Assembly (NCBI GenBank): GCA_048500255.1
Contig: JASNYH010000001.1
Span: forward strand, 992,001 to 1,056,000
From: JAMHWF01 sp048500255
Lineage (GTDB): Bacteria > Pseudomonadota > Gammaproteobacteria > Burkholderiales > Burkholderiaceae_C
Reading direction: 5' to 3'
DNA: 64,000 nt
The notes beneath the pieces were generated by a model. The model worked only from the letters and a program-made list of their open reading frames with translations. It was not told the DNA's origin and made no database searches. The position numbers were made by a program, and so were the translations under genes. Within the stretch, counting starts at the first letter, position 1. Every line of letters begins with the position of its first letter. Positions 39,739 to 48,949 of this stretch are shown here, piece by piece.

Positions 39739-42081
39739 ATGGCGCGAATGAACCTGATGACCGACGCTCTCGTCCGCAGGATGCCGTCGCCCCGCATCGA
39801 ACGGCGCGAGTACGCGGCCGACTACCCGAACACGGCTGACCCCGTCCGTTCGCCGGATCTCGTCGCTTACGGGCGCGCGATCCTTCAGTACAAATGGGTG
39901 ATTCTGGCGCTCACGGTGGCCGGTGCACTCGTGGCGGCACTCGCCGCGTGGCGGATCACGCCGATGTACCGGTCGACGACGACAGTGCTGATCGAACCGA
40001 GCGCGGCCAGAGTTGTCTCGATCGAAAGCGTGCTGAGCGGTCCGAACCCAAGTCGGGAGTATTTCCAGACGCAGGCGGAGCGCGTCAAGTCAGCCGACAT
40101 CCTGGCTCGCGCCAGCATCGCGACGGGCCTTGCAAGGCGGGCGGAGTTCAACCCTCGGCTGCGACCAAAGCGAGCTTGGCGCGCATGGCTGGATTCGAGC
40201 CTTCCGTCATTCGCGGCCCTGCTGCCAGGGGCTGAGATGGCCATGTCCGAGGCCTCGGACGAGGCTCTCGTGGTGCAGAGCATGTCGGAACGGCTGTGGG
40301 TGGAGCCGATCAGGCTGTCTCAATTGCTGCGCATTGGATTCGAGGCGTCCGATCCGTCGGTCGCGGCCGCGGTTGCGAACGCCATCGCCATGGCCTACAT
40401 CCAGGCAGATCTCGACGCACGGCGCGACGCGACGCTAGGCGCGAATCGTGCGATCAACGACCGGCTGGCGGACCTGAAGAGCAGGTTGGACGCGTCAGAG
40501 GCGGCGCTTCAGGCCTATCGCGATCGCGAAGGTCTGGTCGATGGCAAGACGACGCCGCTCGGGGGTTCGGCACGGCGACTCGAGGAACTGATACAGCGAC
40601 TGGTCGAGGCTCGCGCGCGCCGCGCCGAGGCAGAGGAGGCCTACAACGTTGTACGCGGTGCGGGCGACAACATGGATTCGGTGCCAGCGATCGTGCGTAG
40701 TACAGAAGTACAGCGCGCGCGCGAGGTCGAAACCGAGGCGGAACGTGCACTCGCCGGGATCGCCGAACGGGCCGGGCCTGCGCATCCGAAGTACGCGATC
40801 GCCGAGGCGGAGCTCGCGGCCGCGCGCGCCAGCACCCGCCGCTTGAAGCAGAACATCGTCACAAGCCTCGGGAAGGAGTACAACGCGGCGCTCGCGACCG
40901 AGCGACAGCTGGAGAGCGCCGTAGCCCAGACACGCGGGCAAATACAGTCGACCAACCGCAAGGAAATTCAGCTGACGATGCTCGAGCGCGAAGCGGCTAC
41001 CAATCGCCAGCTCCACCAGACGTTCCTGGCCCGACTTCGAGAAACCTCGGCGGCCAACGACCTGCCGGTCGCGAACGCACGCGTCGTCGAGCCAGCAGTG
41101 CCCGCACTGCAGGCGGCGCGCCCCCGCATCGCGCCGGCGTCGGGCGGGGGCGCCGTGCTCGGACTCGGCATAGGTCTGCTGTTCGCGATCGTGCGCAAGC
41201 GGATGGAAAATGGCGTGAACACCACCCACGATGTCGAGGCACGCCTGCACCAGCGGTTGCTGGCGGCCGTGCCTGCCGTCGGCGACCTCGATCGCGCAGC
41301 GCTCGCCACCGCAGCACGCCGGACACGACCAGTGTGGGCACGCGTCGTCCGCGACCTCGATCGTGCAGCGCTCGCCACGGTGATGCTCAATGATCCGGAC
41401 AGCGCTTTCGCGGAGGCGATCCGCACTGCAGGTACGGCGCTGATGCTCGACACTGCGGGTGGATCGAAGCGCGTCGTAGTGGTCACCTCTTCGCTCCCTG
41501 GCGAGGGAAAGTCGACTTTCGCGACGAACTGCGCGCTGTGGCTGGCACGCTCGCGCAAAGTGCTGCTCGTAGAGGCAGACATGCGGCGCCCGTCGATTCC
41601 GGGCGCCCTCGCGGCGCCTGCAGAGCAGAAGGGCCTGGCGGAACTGCTGGCCGGGACGGCTACGCTCGAAGAGAGCATCATGACCAGCGGGCGAACGAAC
41701 CTGCACCTGATGGTCTGCGGGCAGGCACCGCCGAACCCGCTGGAGCTTCTTCTCTCCCCGCGCTTGAAGGAAGTGTTCGGCGAGTTGAAGTCCGCCTACG
41801 ACATCGTCGTGGTCAACACGCCCCCGATGCAGCTTGTCTCCGATGCGCTGGTGCTCGGCGTGCAAGCGACCGGCATGGTCTACGTGGTGAAGGCAGGCGA
41901 CACTTCGGTGCCGCTCGCGCAGCTCGGCCTAAGGCGGATCGGTGCCGCCGGCGTCCACGTCATCGGCGTGGTGCTCAACCAGTTCGACTTCAAGAAGTCC
42001 GCGCGATACTACGGCGATTACTCCGGTTTCAGCGAGTACGGCGCATACGCGAGCGGTGGATATAGGTCCACGAGGCGGTGA
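39739..42081 (+). CDS. Polysaccharide co-polymerase with tyrosine autokinase (BY-kinase)
   Basis: A 780-aa Wzc/EpsB-type protein. A Wzz-like chain-length domain with a first membrane helix (about 52-72), long periplasmic coiled coil (about 220-430) and a second helix (about 465-485) precede a cytoplasmic kinase. Walker A SLPGEGKST has Lys591; Walker A' VLLVEADMRRP follows. The C-terminal tyrosine cluster (YYGDYSGFSEYGAYASGGY) is the autophosphorylation tail. It controls polymer length and export with Wza/Wzy. It starts directly after the upstream stop. A duplicated segment lies before the kinase domain. Confidence 0.92.
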   Translation: MARMNLMTDALVRRMPSPRIERREYAADYPNTADPVRSPDLVAYGRAILQYKWVILALTVAGALVAALAAWRITPMYRSTTTVLIEPSAARVVSIESVLSGPNPSREYFQTQAERVKSADILARASIATGLARRAEFNPRLRPKRAWRAWLDSSLPSFAALLPGAEMAMSEASDEALVVQSMSERLWVEPIRLSQLLRIGFEASDPSVAAAVANAIAMAYIQADLDARRDATLGANRAINDRLADLKSRLDASEAALQAYRDREGLVDGKTTPLGGSARRLEELIQRLVEARARRAEAEEAYNVVRGAGDNMDSVPAIVRSTEVQRAREVETEAERALAGIAERAGPAHPKYAIAEAELAAARASTRRLKQNIVTSLGKEYNAALATERQLESAVAQTRGQIQSTNRKEIQLTMLEREAATNRQLHQTFLARLRETSAANDLPVANARVVEPAVPALQAARPRIAPASGGGAVLGLGIGLLFAIVRKRMENGVNTTHDVEARLHQRLLAAVPAVGDLDRAALATAARRTRPVWARVVRDLDRAALATVMLNDPDSAFAEAIRTAGTALMLDTAGGSKRVVVVTSSLPGEGKSTFATNCALWLARSRKVLLVEADMRRPSIPGALAAPAEQKGLAELLAGTATLEESIMTSGRTNLHLMVCGQAPPNPLELLLSPRLKEVFGELKSAYDIVVVNTPPMQLVSDALVLGVQATGMVYVVKAGDTSVPLAQLGLRRIGAAGVHVIGVVLNQFDFKKSARYYGDYSGFSEYGAYASGGYRSTRR
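41282..41378 (+). repeat. Internal 28-bp direct repeat in the BY-kinase gene
   Basis: GCGACCTCGATCG then YGCAGCGCTCGCCAC occurs at 41282-41309 and 41351-41378, with one mismatch, 69 bp (23 codons) apart and in frame. It duplicates the peptide DLDRAALAT at residues about 516-547, between the second membrane helix and the kinase core. Confidence 0.75.
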
Positions 42082-42301
42082 GCGGGCGTCAGCGTCCGGA
42101 TCGACTCGCGCAGCGCGACGGACAACACACTGTGCGCGCTGTCGCCGCTGAAGCGGTACTCGAAGCACGTCTGCGCCGGCCGCCACGTCGCGATCTCGAT
42201 CTCCGTCCCAGCCGTGGTCACTGCAGGCACCAGCCGATGCATCGCTTCGGCGGCGCCGCCCGTTTTTGCGTCCTGCAGCCGGCACTTGCGGAGAGCCGGG
42301 C
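42082..42301. other. 220-bp intergenic stretch between BY-kinase and flippase genes
   Basis: No rightward gene is seen. A leftward frame at 42018-42242 (74 codons from an ATG, overlapping the kinase 3' end) has protein-like composition (IEIATWRPAQTCFEYRFSGD) but no recognised family and no ribosome site. It may be a remnant or chance. Otherwise nothing is evident. Confidence 0.35.
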
Positions 42302-43675
42302 GTGAGCGCGCAGCGCACGGACGACGTCACGGCGCGGCGCTATCGCGGCGCCGGATACGCACTGCTTGCCAGCGTCGCGGCGCGAGCGCTCGCGATGATT
42401 GCGACGATCGTCGCGTTCCGAGTGGGCTTGCCGCACCTCGGCGAGGAGCGATTCGGCGCGTGGATGATGGTCACGAGTCTCGCGATGCTGCTCACGCTCT
42501 GCGACCTGGGCGTTGCAGCTGGCTCGATCGGTGCGGTCGCCGAAGCGAACGCTCGACACGGACCTCATGCCGTGCGGACGATCGCAGCCGACACGATCGT
42601 GCTGCTTGCCTGCATGGGCCTCGCCGCCGGACTGCTGATCGCGGCGCTCGTTCATGTCGTTCCGCTCGAGATGTTCATGCGCAACGCGACGGACGTGACG
42701 CGCGGCGAAACACGCCGGTGCGTGCTCGTGCTCGCGATGCTGCTCGCGGTCGTTCTGCCGGCACAGGGCGCGATGCGTCTGTTCGAGGGCGTGCAGCTCG
42801 GCTGGATTGCACATGGATTGGCGGCCCTGTGCTCCCTCGCATCGATAGGAGTGGTCTTATGCCTGCCGGCTCGAGACGCCGACACGCCGACCTATCTGCT
42901 GGCCACCTTCGGCATGCAGCAGTTGCCTGGGCTTCTGCTCGCAATCGGCGCCGTGGCGAAGTCGAAGGGTCGGCCTTGGCCGATCCGGTCGCCGCGCGCG
43001 ATCATCGCCCACACGGATCTGCTGGCCCGCGGTCGCCTGTTCGTGCCGCTTCAGATCAGCGGGGTGGTCGGCTACGCTGCTGGAGGGCTGGTGGTAGCGG
43101 CGCGACTCGGTCCGGCGCACGTCGCCGATCTCGCTCTCGTGCAGCGAATCTTCTCTCTCGTATCGCAGCCGCTTCAGCTCGTCCACGCCTCACTCTGGCC
43201 CGCTTATGCCGACGCACACGCACGTGGCGACACGCACTTCATCCGCAAGGCTTTCGGAGGATCGCTGACCGTCACCCTCGTCGCCGCTCTGGTTGGCGTG
43301 ACGACGATCCAGCTTTACTTCCCTCAGTTCGTTCACTTCTTCTCGGCTGGGCACCTGGCGCCGCCCATGGCGCTCGTGATCGCGTACGCGACTTGGGTGG
43401 TGATCGAATCGGTTGGGTACGCCGTCGCCATGCTCCTGAACGGGCGAGATCTCCTGCGCCCACAGATCGCGATGGCATGCGCGTTCGTGCCGCTCTCGGT
43501 GATCGTTATGACGGTCGCCATCGGGCCGTTCGGTGTGGCGGGCGTGCCGATCGCGCTGTTGCTTGCCCATCTGCTTTCGACGGAGTTGCCCTTGCTCACG
43601 GTGCTGCGGCGACGATGTCTGCCCGCGGCCACCGAACCGGCGCTTCGTGTCGCAGAACCGGAGCGGACCCCGTGA
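42302..43675 (+). CDS. wzx: Wzx-type polysaccharide flippase
   Basis: A 457-aa integral membrane protein with about 12-14 hydrophobic segments and the MATE/MOP-type opening RYRGAGYALLASVAARALAM with GEERFGAWMMVTSLAMLL. It would flip undecaprenyl-linked repeat units to the periplasm. The GTG at 42302 follows GGAGAG. The stop overlaps the GTG of the DUF6351 gene. Confidence 0.85.
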   Translation: MSAQRTDDVTARRYRGAGYALLASVAARALAMIATIVAFRVGLPHLGEERFGAWMMVTSLAMLLTLCDLGVAAGSIGAVAEANARHGPHAVRTIAADTIVLLACMGLAAGLLIAALVHVVPLEMFMRNATDVTRGETRRCVLVLAMLLAVVLPAQGAMRLFEGVQLGWIAHGLAALCSLASIGVVLCLPARDADTPTYLLATFGMQQLPGLLLAIGAVAKSKGRPWPIRSPRAIIAHTDLLARGRLFVPLQISGVVGYAAGGLVVAARLGPAHVADLALVQRIFSLVSQPLQLVHASLWPAYADAHARGDTHFIRKAFGGSLTVTLVAALVGVTTIQLYFPQFVHFFSAGHLAPPMALVIAYATWVVIESVGYAVAMLLNGRDLLRPQIAMACAFVPLSVIVMTVAIGPFGVAGVPIALLLAHLLSTELPLLTVLRRRCLPAATEPALRVAEPERTP

Positions 43676-45810
43676 CGCTTGTGCGCGCCATGCTGGGCGC
43701 GGTCATGATGGCGGCCTGTGCGGCTGCAATCGCCGCACCTCCGCGCGTGACCGTCTTGTCTTCGCGACCCGAACACGTGACCGGCGGCGACGTGCTGGTC
43801 GAGGTCGAGGCCTTTAACGCATCGCTTGAGCCGCGTTTCGCGGTGGCGGGCTCACCGCTGGCAGCGACCCGCCAAGACGACGTCCGAGGCGCACGGGGTC
43901 GTCGATTCCTGGTCGGAGGACTGCCTCTCGGTGACGTCCACCTTAGGGTGGTGGTCGGCAACGAGTTCACGGAAGTCGCGCTGCGCAACCATTCATTGAC
44001 CGGACCGATCTTGTCCGGAGCTCATTTGACGCCATACGAGTGCCGCACGGTCGAGAACGGCCTGGGCGCGCCTCTGGATGCGAACTGCTCGGCCCGCCCG
44101 CGCGTCGACTGGTACTACCGTTCGACCCGCGGCGGATTCCGGCTCTGGGCTGATCCGCGCGGAACTCTGCCTGTCGACATCGCCGCGACGGTGCTGCGCG
44201 ACGGCCGCTCGGTGCCTTACGTCGTGCGGATCGAATCGGGCACGATCAACCGCTCTGTATACCGGATTGCGATGCTCGCCGATCCCGATGCGCCGGTTGC
44301 CGCCGCGCCAACGAGGTGGAACCGCCGCTTGGTCGTTTGGTTCGGCTGCTGCGGGTCTGCGCAGTACAACCAGGGCGTCGTCCAGATCGAGCCCGGGGGC
44401 GACGGCATCGCCACGTGGGTGCTCCGCGAGCGGGAGTTATCGCTCGGCTATGCAGTCGCCGTGTCGTCCGGGTTGATCAACAACCAACAGGCGAATCCTC
44501 ATCTGCAAGGCGAGACGCTGATGATGCTCAAGGAGCACTTCATTGAGCGCTTCGGCCTCCCCGACTGGACGCTCGGATTCGGGTTCTCGGGGGGAGCGAT
44601 CCAGCAACTGCTGATCGGGCAGTTGTTTCCCGGATTGCTCGACGGGATTCAAGCCGGGCTGGTGTTCCCCGAGACGATCATGCCGGCGATTGCCGACTGT
44701 CGGCTGCTGCGGCGTGTATTCGACGCAGAGCCTTCCCGCTGGACCGAGCGAAAGCGCGAGGCGGTCGAAGGCTTCCCGCCCGGGGTGTGCACAATGTGGG
44801 ACGACGTCTTCGCGACTGCCCTGATGGTTGCCGACGATCGGGCGCGCGGATCACCGTTCGGCTGCGGGTTGCGCGACGCGTCGGCGACCTACGACCCGGT
44901 CCGCCGTCCGCAAGGCGCGCGCTGTTCAATCTTCGATACCAACGTCAATGCGCTCGGCCGGGACCCACGCACCGGATTCGCGCGCCGCCCCTACGACAAC
45001 GTCGGCTTGCAGTACGGGTTGAAGGCGTTGCAGGCGGGTGTCATCGACTTCGAGGATTTCTTGGTCCTGAACGAGCGCGTTGGGGGATACGACAACGACG
45101 GCGAGCCGCGGCCGATGCGCACTGAGGCCGACGCCGAGGCGGTCGAAGCGGCTTACTTGGGAGGGCTGGTCAATTCATTCGGTGGAGGCTTGGGCTCGAT
45201 GCCGATCGTCACCTACCGCAACAACGGCGGAATGCCGAACGACATCCACGATCGGCTGCAGGACCTGATACTGCGGGCGCGACTACTGCGCGCGACCGGC
45301 CGCCACGACAATCACGTCGCCCTGACGACCGGCGCAGCAAGCGGGATCGACATCGAACCCATCGCCTTCGACCTGATCTCACGTTGGCTGGACGCGATCG
45401 CGGCCGACAGGAGAGCGGACGGCATCGAGCGCATCGTACGCAACAAGCCGACCGACGCCGTCGACACATGCTGGCTCCAGGGCCAGCGCCGCATCGTCGA
45501 ACCCCTCAGTTCCGATCCCCGCGCCCGCTGCAACCTCGCATATCCGCTTGCGTCGGGCCCGCGGATCGTGGCCGGATTGCCGTTCGAGAACGACATACTA
45601 AAGTGCCGTCTCAGGCCACTGCGCGCCGGTGACTATCCCGGCCGGCCAAGCGCCACACAACTCGCTCGCGTCCGGAAAATGTTCCTGCTGGGGGTCTGTG
45701 ACAGCAGTCAACCCGGGGTGGGCCAGCGGCCGCCGCGTGGCACCTACCTTCGGCTGCCCTCTGCGAGCGGGAATGCAGCCCCAGTCAGAGCTGGACGGAT
45801 CACTCGATGA
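43672..45810 (+). CDS. DUF6351 family secreted alpha/beta-hydrolase-like protein
   Basis: A 712-aa protein starting at a GTG that overlaps the wzx stop (GTGA). A signal peptide (MLGAVMMAACAAAIAAPPRV region) is followed by a beta-rich domain and an alpha/beta-hydrolase-like domain. The nucleophile elbow GFGFSGGAIQQLL places Ser306. Paired cysteines (FGCCGS, CTMWDD, FGCGLRD) suggest periplasmic disulfides. The overall pattern matches the uncharacterised DUF6351 family, distantly like tannase/feruloyl esterases. Its place in a polysaccharide operon suggests action on an acyl or ester group of the polymer; this is inference. Confidence 0.78.
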   Translation: MTLVRAMLGAVMMAACAAAIAAPPRVTVLSSRPEHVTGGDVLVEVEAFNASLEPRFAVAGSPLAATRQDDVRGARGRRFLVGGLPLGDVHLRVVVGNEFTEVALRNHSLTGPILSGAHLTPYECRTVENGLGAPLDANCSARPRVDWYYRSTRGGFRLWADPRGTLPVDIAATVLRDGRSVPYVVRIESGTINRSVYRIAMLADPDAPVAAAPTRWNRRLVVWFGCCGSAQYNQGVVQIEPGGDGIATWVLRERELSLGYAVAVSSGLINNQQANPHLQGETLMMLKEHFIERFGLPDWTLGFGFSGGAIQQLLIGQLFPGLLDGIQAGLVFPETIMPAIADCRLLRRVFDAEPSRWTERKREAVEGFPPGVCTMWDDVFATALMVADDRARGSPFGCGLRDASATYDPVRRPQGARCSIFDTNVNALGRDPRTGFARRPYDNVGLQYGLKALQAGVIDFEDFLVLNERVGGYDNDGEPRPMRTEADAEAVEAAYLGGLVNSFGGGLGSMPIVTYRNNGGMPNDIHDRLQDLILRARLLRATGRHDNHVALTTGAASGIDIEPIAFDLISRWLDAIAADRRADGIERIVRNKPTDAVDTCWLQGQRRIVEPLSSDPRARCNLAYPLASGPRIVAGLPFENDILKCRLRPLRAGDYPGRPSATQLARVRKMFLLGVCDSSQPGVGQRPPRGTYLRLPSASGNAAPVRAGRITR

Positions 45811-46477
45811 AGCCCTTCGTGCGAATGAAGAATCCGCGGTCGGTGAGTATCCGCCTGACCTTGACCGCAGGATTACCACGATAAAGGGCGCTCTCGTCCT
45901 TGTGCACCGCCGTCAGCACCGATCCAGCCCCCAAGATCGACCGGGACGGAAGTTGCGATCCAGGCAGGAGGATGCATCCCGTGCCGACGAATGAGTACTC
46001 GCCAATATGAACGGGCTTCACTCCTTGCCGACCCCGATAAAGATCGACTGAGTGCGTCAGGATCTGTGAGCGGAATCCGCTGAGCCCCCCGAATCGCCCG
46101 ATATGCACGAGGTCGCTGCACTCCACAAGGTGCCGATTGGTAATCGTCCCGTGCTCTTCAAGCACGAGATGAGGGCGACGATCGCGCGCATCGATGAAGT
46201 GCACCCCGTGCCCCTCGGGCAACGCTGTGATCCAGTTCAGGTTCCCGATGAGCGCGCCTTCTCCAAGCGACAGTATGGACATACCGCGGATCACGTTCAG
46301 GTGACCGATTCGCGCGCCCGCACCGAGTTCGAGACGGCGCGCGATCACAATCGACAGCCCGATCCGCGCGCTGGCGTCGATCCGTGCGCCCAGCAGGTGC
46401 ACGAAGAGGAATCGCTTCGCCGGCCACGGAAGCACAGTCGCTAGCAGCGCAATCAACGCTCGTAACGGGCTCGTCAT
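45800..46477 (-). CDS. Hexapeptide-repeat acyltransferase
   Basis: A 225-aa left-handed beta-helix protein with hexapeptide turns (SIVIARRLELGAGARIGHLN, VHIGEYSFVGTGCILLPGSQ). Related to WcaF/CapG-type O-acetyltransferases that modify polysaccharide sugars using acetyl-CoA. Third gene of a leftward operon; its ATG overlaps the upstream GT2 stop by 4 bp. Its 3' end overlaps the convergent DUF6351 gene by 11 bp. Confidence 0.85.
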   Translation of the reverse strand: MTSPLRALIALLATVLPWPAKRFLFVHLLGARIDASARIGLSIVIARRLELGAGARIGHLNVIRGMSILSLGEGALIGNLNWITALPEGHGVHFIDARDRRPHLVLEEHGTITNRHLVECSDLVHIGRFGGLSGFRSQILTHSVDLYRGRQGVKPVHIGEYSFVGTGCILLPGSQLPSRSILGAGSVLTAVHKDESALYRGNPAVKVRRILTDRGFFIRTKGFIE

Positions 46478-47304
46478 GCGCTCTCCGGAGGCGCGCCTAC
46501 GATCGGGCCGCGCAGCATGCGCTCGGCCGTTGCGCGCGGATGGCTCAGATGCTTGAGGAGTCGGAAAGCCCCGCCGATCAGCGCGTCGGCGCGCCGCGGC
46601 GGCCGACCGACAATAGTCTCGAACATGCGTCGCCGGTACGCGAAATACGCTTCAGCCAGCTTGCGCGACCCGCTGATGCTGGTCGGGTGCATCCGATGAC
46701 AACTCATCAACCGGTCGGCCAGCGCGAATCGCGCACCCGCGCGCGCCATGTCGACCAGCAATTCGCCGTCCCAGTTGGATCGATTCGACTCGTTGAATCC
46801 GAAGGTCCGAAGGTAAGCAGACCGCCGGAAGAATGTCGACGGCTGCACCGACACGCACGCGTCGTAGGCCACTGCGCGAAGCGAGAACCGGTCGGAGTAG
46901 TTACGGCGCAAATGTCGGCCGTCCGCGTCGATCACGTTCCCGTGGCCTGTGATGACGTCCACGTCGGGATGCGAACGGAAATACTGGATCGCGTACTCGA
47001 GCGCGCCGGGCAGCAGCAAGTCGTCGGCATTGAGGTAGCCGAGCACCTCGGCGCGGGCCCGCGAGAACCCCTTGTTGAGCCCATCGGCCGGGCCGGTGTC
47101 CGGCTCAAGGACCACTGCGGACAGTTGCGGACGGTAAGCTTCGATGATTTCCCGGCTGCCATCGGTCGATCCCGGATCAACGACGATGTAGTCGAGCCGC
47201 ACGCCGCGCTGCGACAGGACCGACTCGATCGCTTCGGCGAGGAACGGACCTTGATTGAACGAGATCGTGACGATCGACACGTCCGGCGGATCGAGACTCT
47301 TCAT
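46474..47304 (-). CDS. Glycosyltransferase family 2 protein
   Basis: A 276-aa GT-A enzyme. Core motifs: VSIVTISFNQGPFLAEAIES, the donor-site VVDPGSTDGS (Pro replacing a usual Asp/Asn), GLNKGFSRARAEVLGYLNAD with the DxD-like NADD, and RSNWDGELLVDMA. The ATG at 47302-47304 starts just before the first strand; an ATG at 47322 would overlap the polymerase gene. Middle gene of the leftward polysaccharide operon. Confidence 0.88.
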   Translation of the reverse strand: MKSLDPPDVSIVTISFNQGPFLAEAIESVLSQRGVRLDYIVVDPGSTDGSREIIEAYRPQLSAVVLEPDTGPADGLNKGFSRARAEVLGYLNADDLLLPGALEYAIQYFRSHPDVDVITGHGNVIDADGRHLRRNYSDRFSLRAVAYDACVSVQPSTFFRRSAYLRTFGFNESNRSNWDGELLVDMARAGARFALADRLMSCHRMHPTSISGSRKLAEAYFAYRRRMFETIVGRPPRRADALIGGAFRLLKHLSHPRATAERMLRGPIVGAPPESA

Positions 47305-47308
47305 CGCA

Positions 47309-48604
47309 TCATCCGATTGCATGGGCGCCCAATCGGCCGGGCAGCCGGCTGGCCGGCCGCTGTGAGAGCCACGCATACGAGACGAGCACCGCCACGGCGA
47401 GCGCCGACCAGGTGCGAGATCCAAGGGCCAGCGGACTGAACGGGATATCCCACGCCAACGAGAACAGCAGATAGGAGACCGCGATGCCCTCGGGTGTCGC
47501 CAGCGGCGCGTGACTCACGATCCGGACTGCGAGGAGCGCGAGCACGCCGAACCAGAAGGCCGCGCCGACGATGCCCCCCTGGACCCAGGCACCGAGCAGA
47601 TGCGAGTGCGACGGGATGTAGTCGTCCTCGACGTAGGCGGTGGCCATGGAGTGGCCCGAGGCCAGCCGAGCCAGCATCAGTTCGTTCGCGAAACCTTCGT
47701 CTCGCGCCCATGAACCGTAGCCTATCCACGGCCGCTCGGCGATCGCACGTGTACTGACCAATACCTCGGATCGGCCGCTGAGGATGAAGCCGAGGTCGGA
47801 CGTTCCTTGGCTCTCGAACTTGGCGCGCATCTCCTCGGGCGCCCAGCCCGAGGAGATGGCCCAGTCGTAGCCGAGACGCAGCCCTGCAACAGCCAAGAGG
47901 GCGCCAAGCGTCATCGTCACTACCGTCAGCAGATTCGCACGGCGCGTCACGGGCACGCCGCCGACCACCGCGATTGCCGCCGCTGTGAGCAAGCTGAGGC
48001 CAGCCAGGGACCGCGAACCCATCGCGAAGTGCGTCGCAGCCAAAGCCAGGAAGATTGGGAACGAGAATACTCGTGATCGCAGTCGGCTGTATCCGACCAC
48101 AAGGGCGACCGCGAACGTCACCACATGACCAATACCGAACTTCCACGGCTCTGCTTGCTGGTAGACGTCGGGCTGGAGGGTGATCTGCAGCAACGTGCCA
48201 ACAAACAGTCCTAGCCCAGCGAACAGTAGCGCGCGATGTACCGTGTGGAGCACCACGCACCAGAACGCCAACGTTACGAGGAAGACTGCGATGTTGGCCA
48301 GACCGCGAACGCTGTCGAATGGTGCGGTCTCGTTGATCCAGTCCGAGAAGCCCTGGGCGAACAGCCAAACGCAACCGGCAAAGAGGACTGCGCCTGCGAG
48401 GGGGTTGCGAGCGATACCGACATCTCGGGCCGCCACAAGAACGATCAGCAACGGCAGCAGCGCGATCTCGAACAGTGGCAGCGTGCCGACCAGTTGAACG
48501 CGCAGCATCCCAAGTGCGAGCAAAACGAAGAGCAACGTCCCTCCAACGAGATCTGATTCTCGCGGCTGGGACAAGTACGGCGGAGGGCTCAGTACGCGAT
48601 TCAT
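47309..48604 (-). CDS. O-antigen polymerase/ligase-like membrane protein (Wzy type)
   Basis: A 431-aa protein with about 11-12 hydrophobic segments. A large periplasmic loop before the last helices contains RPWIGYGSWARD and DDYIPSHSHLLGAWVQGGIVG, the H-x-H-like pattern of the Wzy_C/WaaL family. It would polymerise repeat units. The ATG at 48602-48604 is chosen over an upstream in-frame start at 48700. First gene of the leftward operon, divergent from a GT4 gene. Confidence 0.8.
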   Translation of the reverse strand: MNRVLSPPPYLSQPRESDLVGGTLLFVLLALGMLRVQLVGTLPLFEIALLPLLIVLVAARDVGIARNPLAGAVLFAGCVWLFAQGFSDWINETAPFDSVRGLANIAVFLVTLAFWCVVLHTVHRALLFAGLGLFVGTLLQITLQPDVYQQAEPWKFGIGHVVTFAVALVVGYSRLRSRVFSFPIFLALAATHFAMGSRSLAGLSLLTAAAIAVVGGVPVTRRANLLTVVTMTLGALLAVAGLRLGYDWAISSGWAPEEMRAKFESQGTSDLGFILSGRSEVLVSTRAIAERPWIGYGSWARDEGFANELMLARLASGHSMATAYVEDDYIPSHSHLLGAWVQGGIVGAAFWFGVLALLAVRIVSHAPLATPEGIAVSYLLFSLAWDIPFSPLALGSRTWSALAVAVLVSYAWLSQRPASRLPGRLGAHAIG

Positions 48605-48949
48605 CGGGGAAAGGGGCACTTGCAGGAATCCTACACTCTCGACGATGGATCGAGCGAGCCTGCGATCAGGGGAGCTTGCACACGCGCATCGACCCGGCAC
48701 GCTGCCGATCTTGACGCCCGAAAGGCTCCTCTAGGATCATTGCGAGCCGACATCGACCGATGAGTGGAACGCCGCTCACCGACTCAAGCGATGCTCGGCG
48801 ACGAGGACCATGCACGCTCGGGCACTGAACGAGCATTCGCCGAGTACCCACACAACAAACTGCAAGCGTGTTCTCGCTCGATCAAGCCGAGCGGCGAGCG
48901 TGTCTGCCGCGCTTGAACTGCAAAGCCTCCTAGGACCGACCGTACCCTG
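48605..48949. promoter_or_regulatory. 345-bp divergent intergenic region within the polysaccharide island
   Basis: It separates the leftward polymerase operon from the rightward GT4-FkbM operon and must hold both promoters. TTGACG (48711-48716) and TAGGAT (48732-48737) resemble a rightward -35/-10 pair, but the 15-bp spacing is short. No gene or clear operator is seen. Confidence 0.35.
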
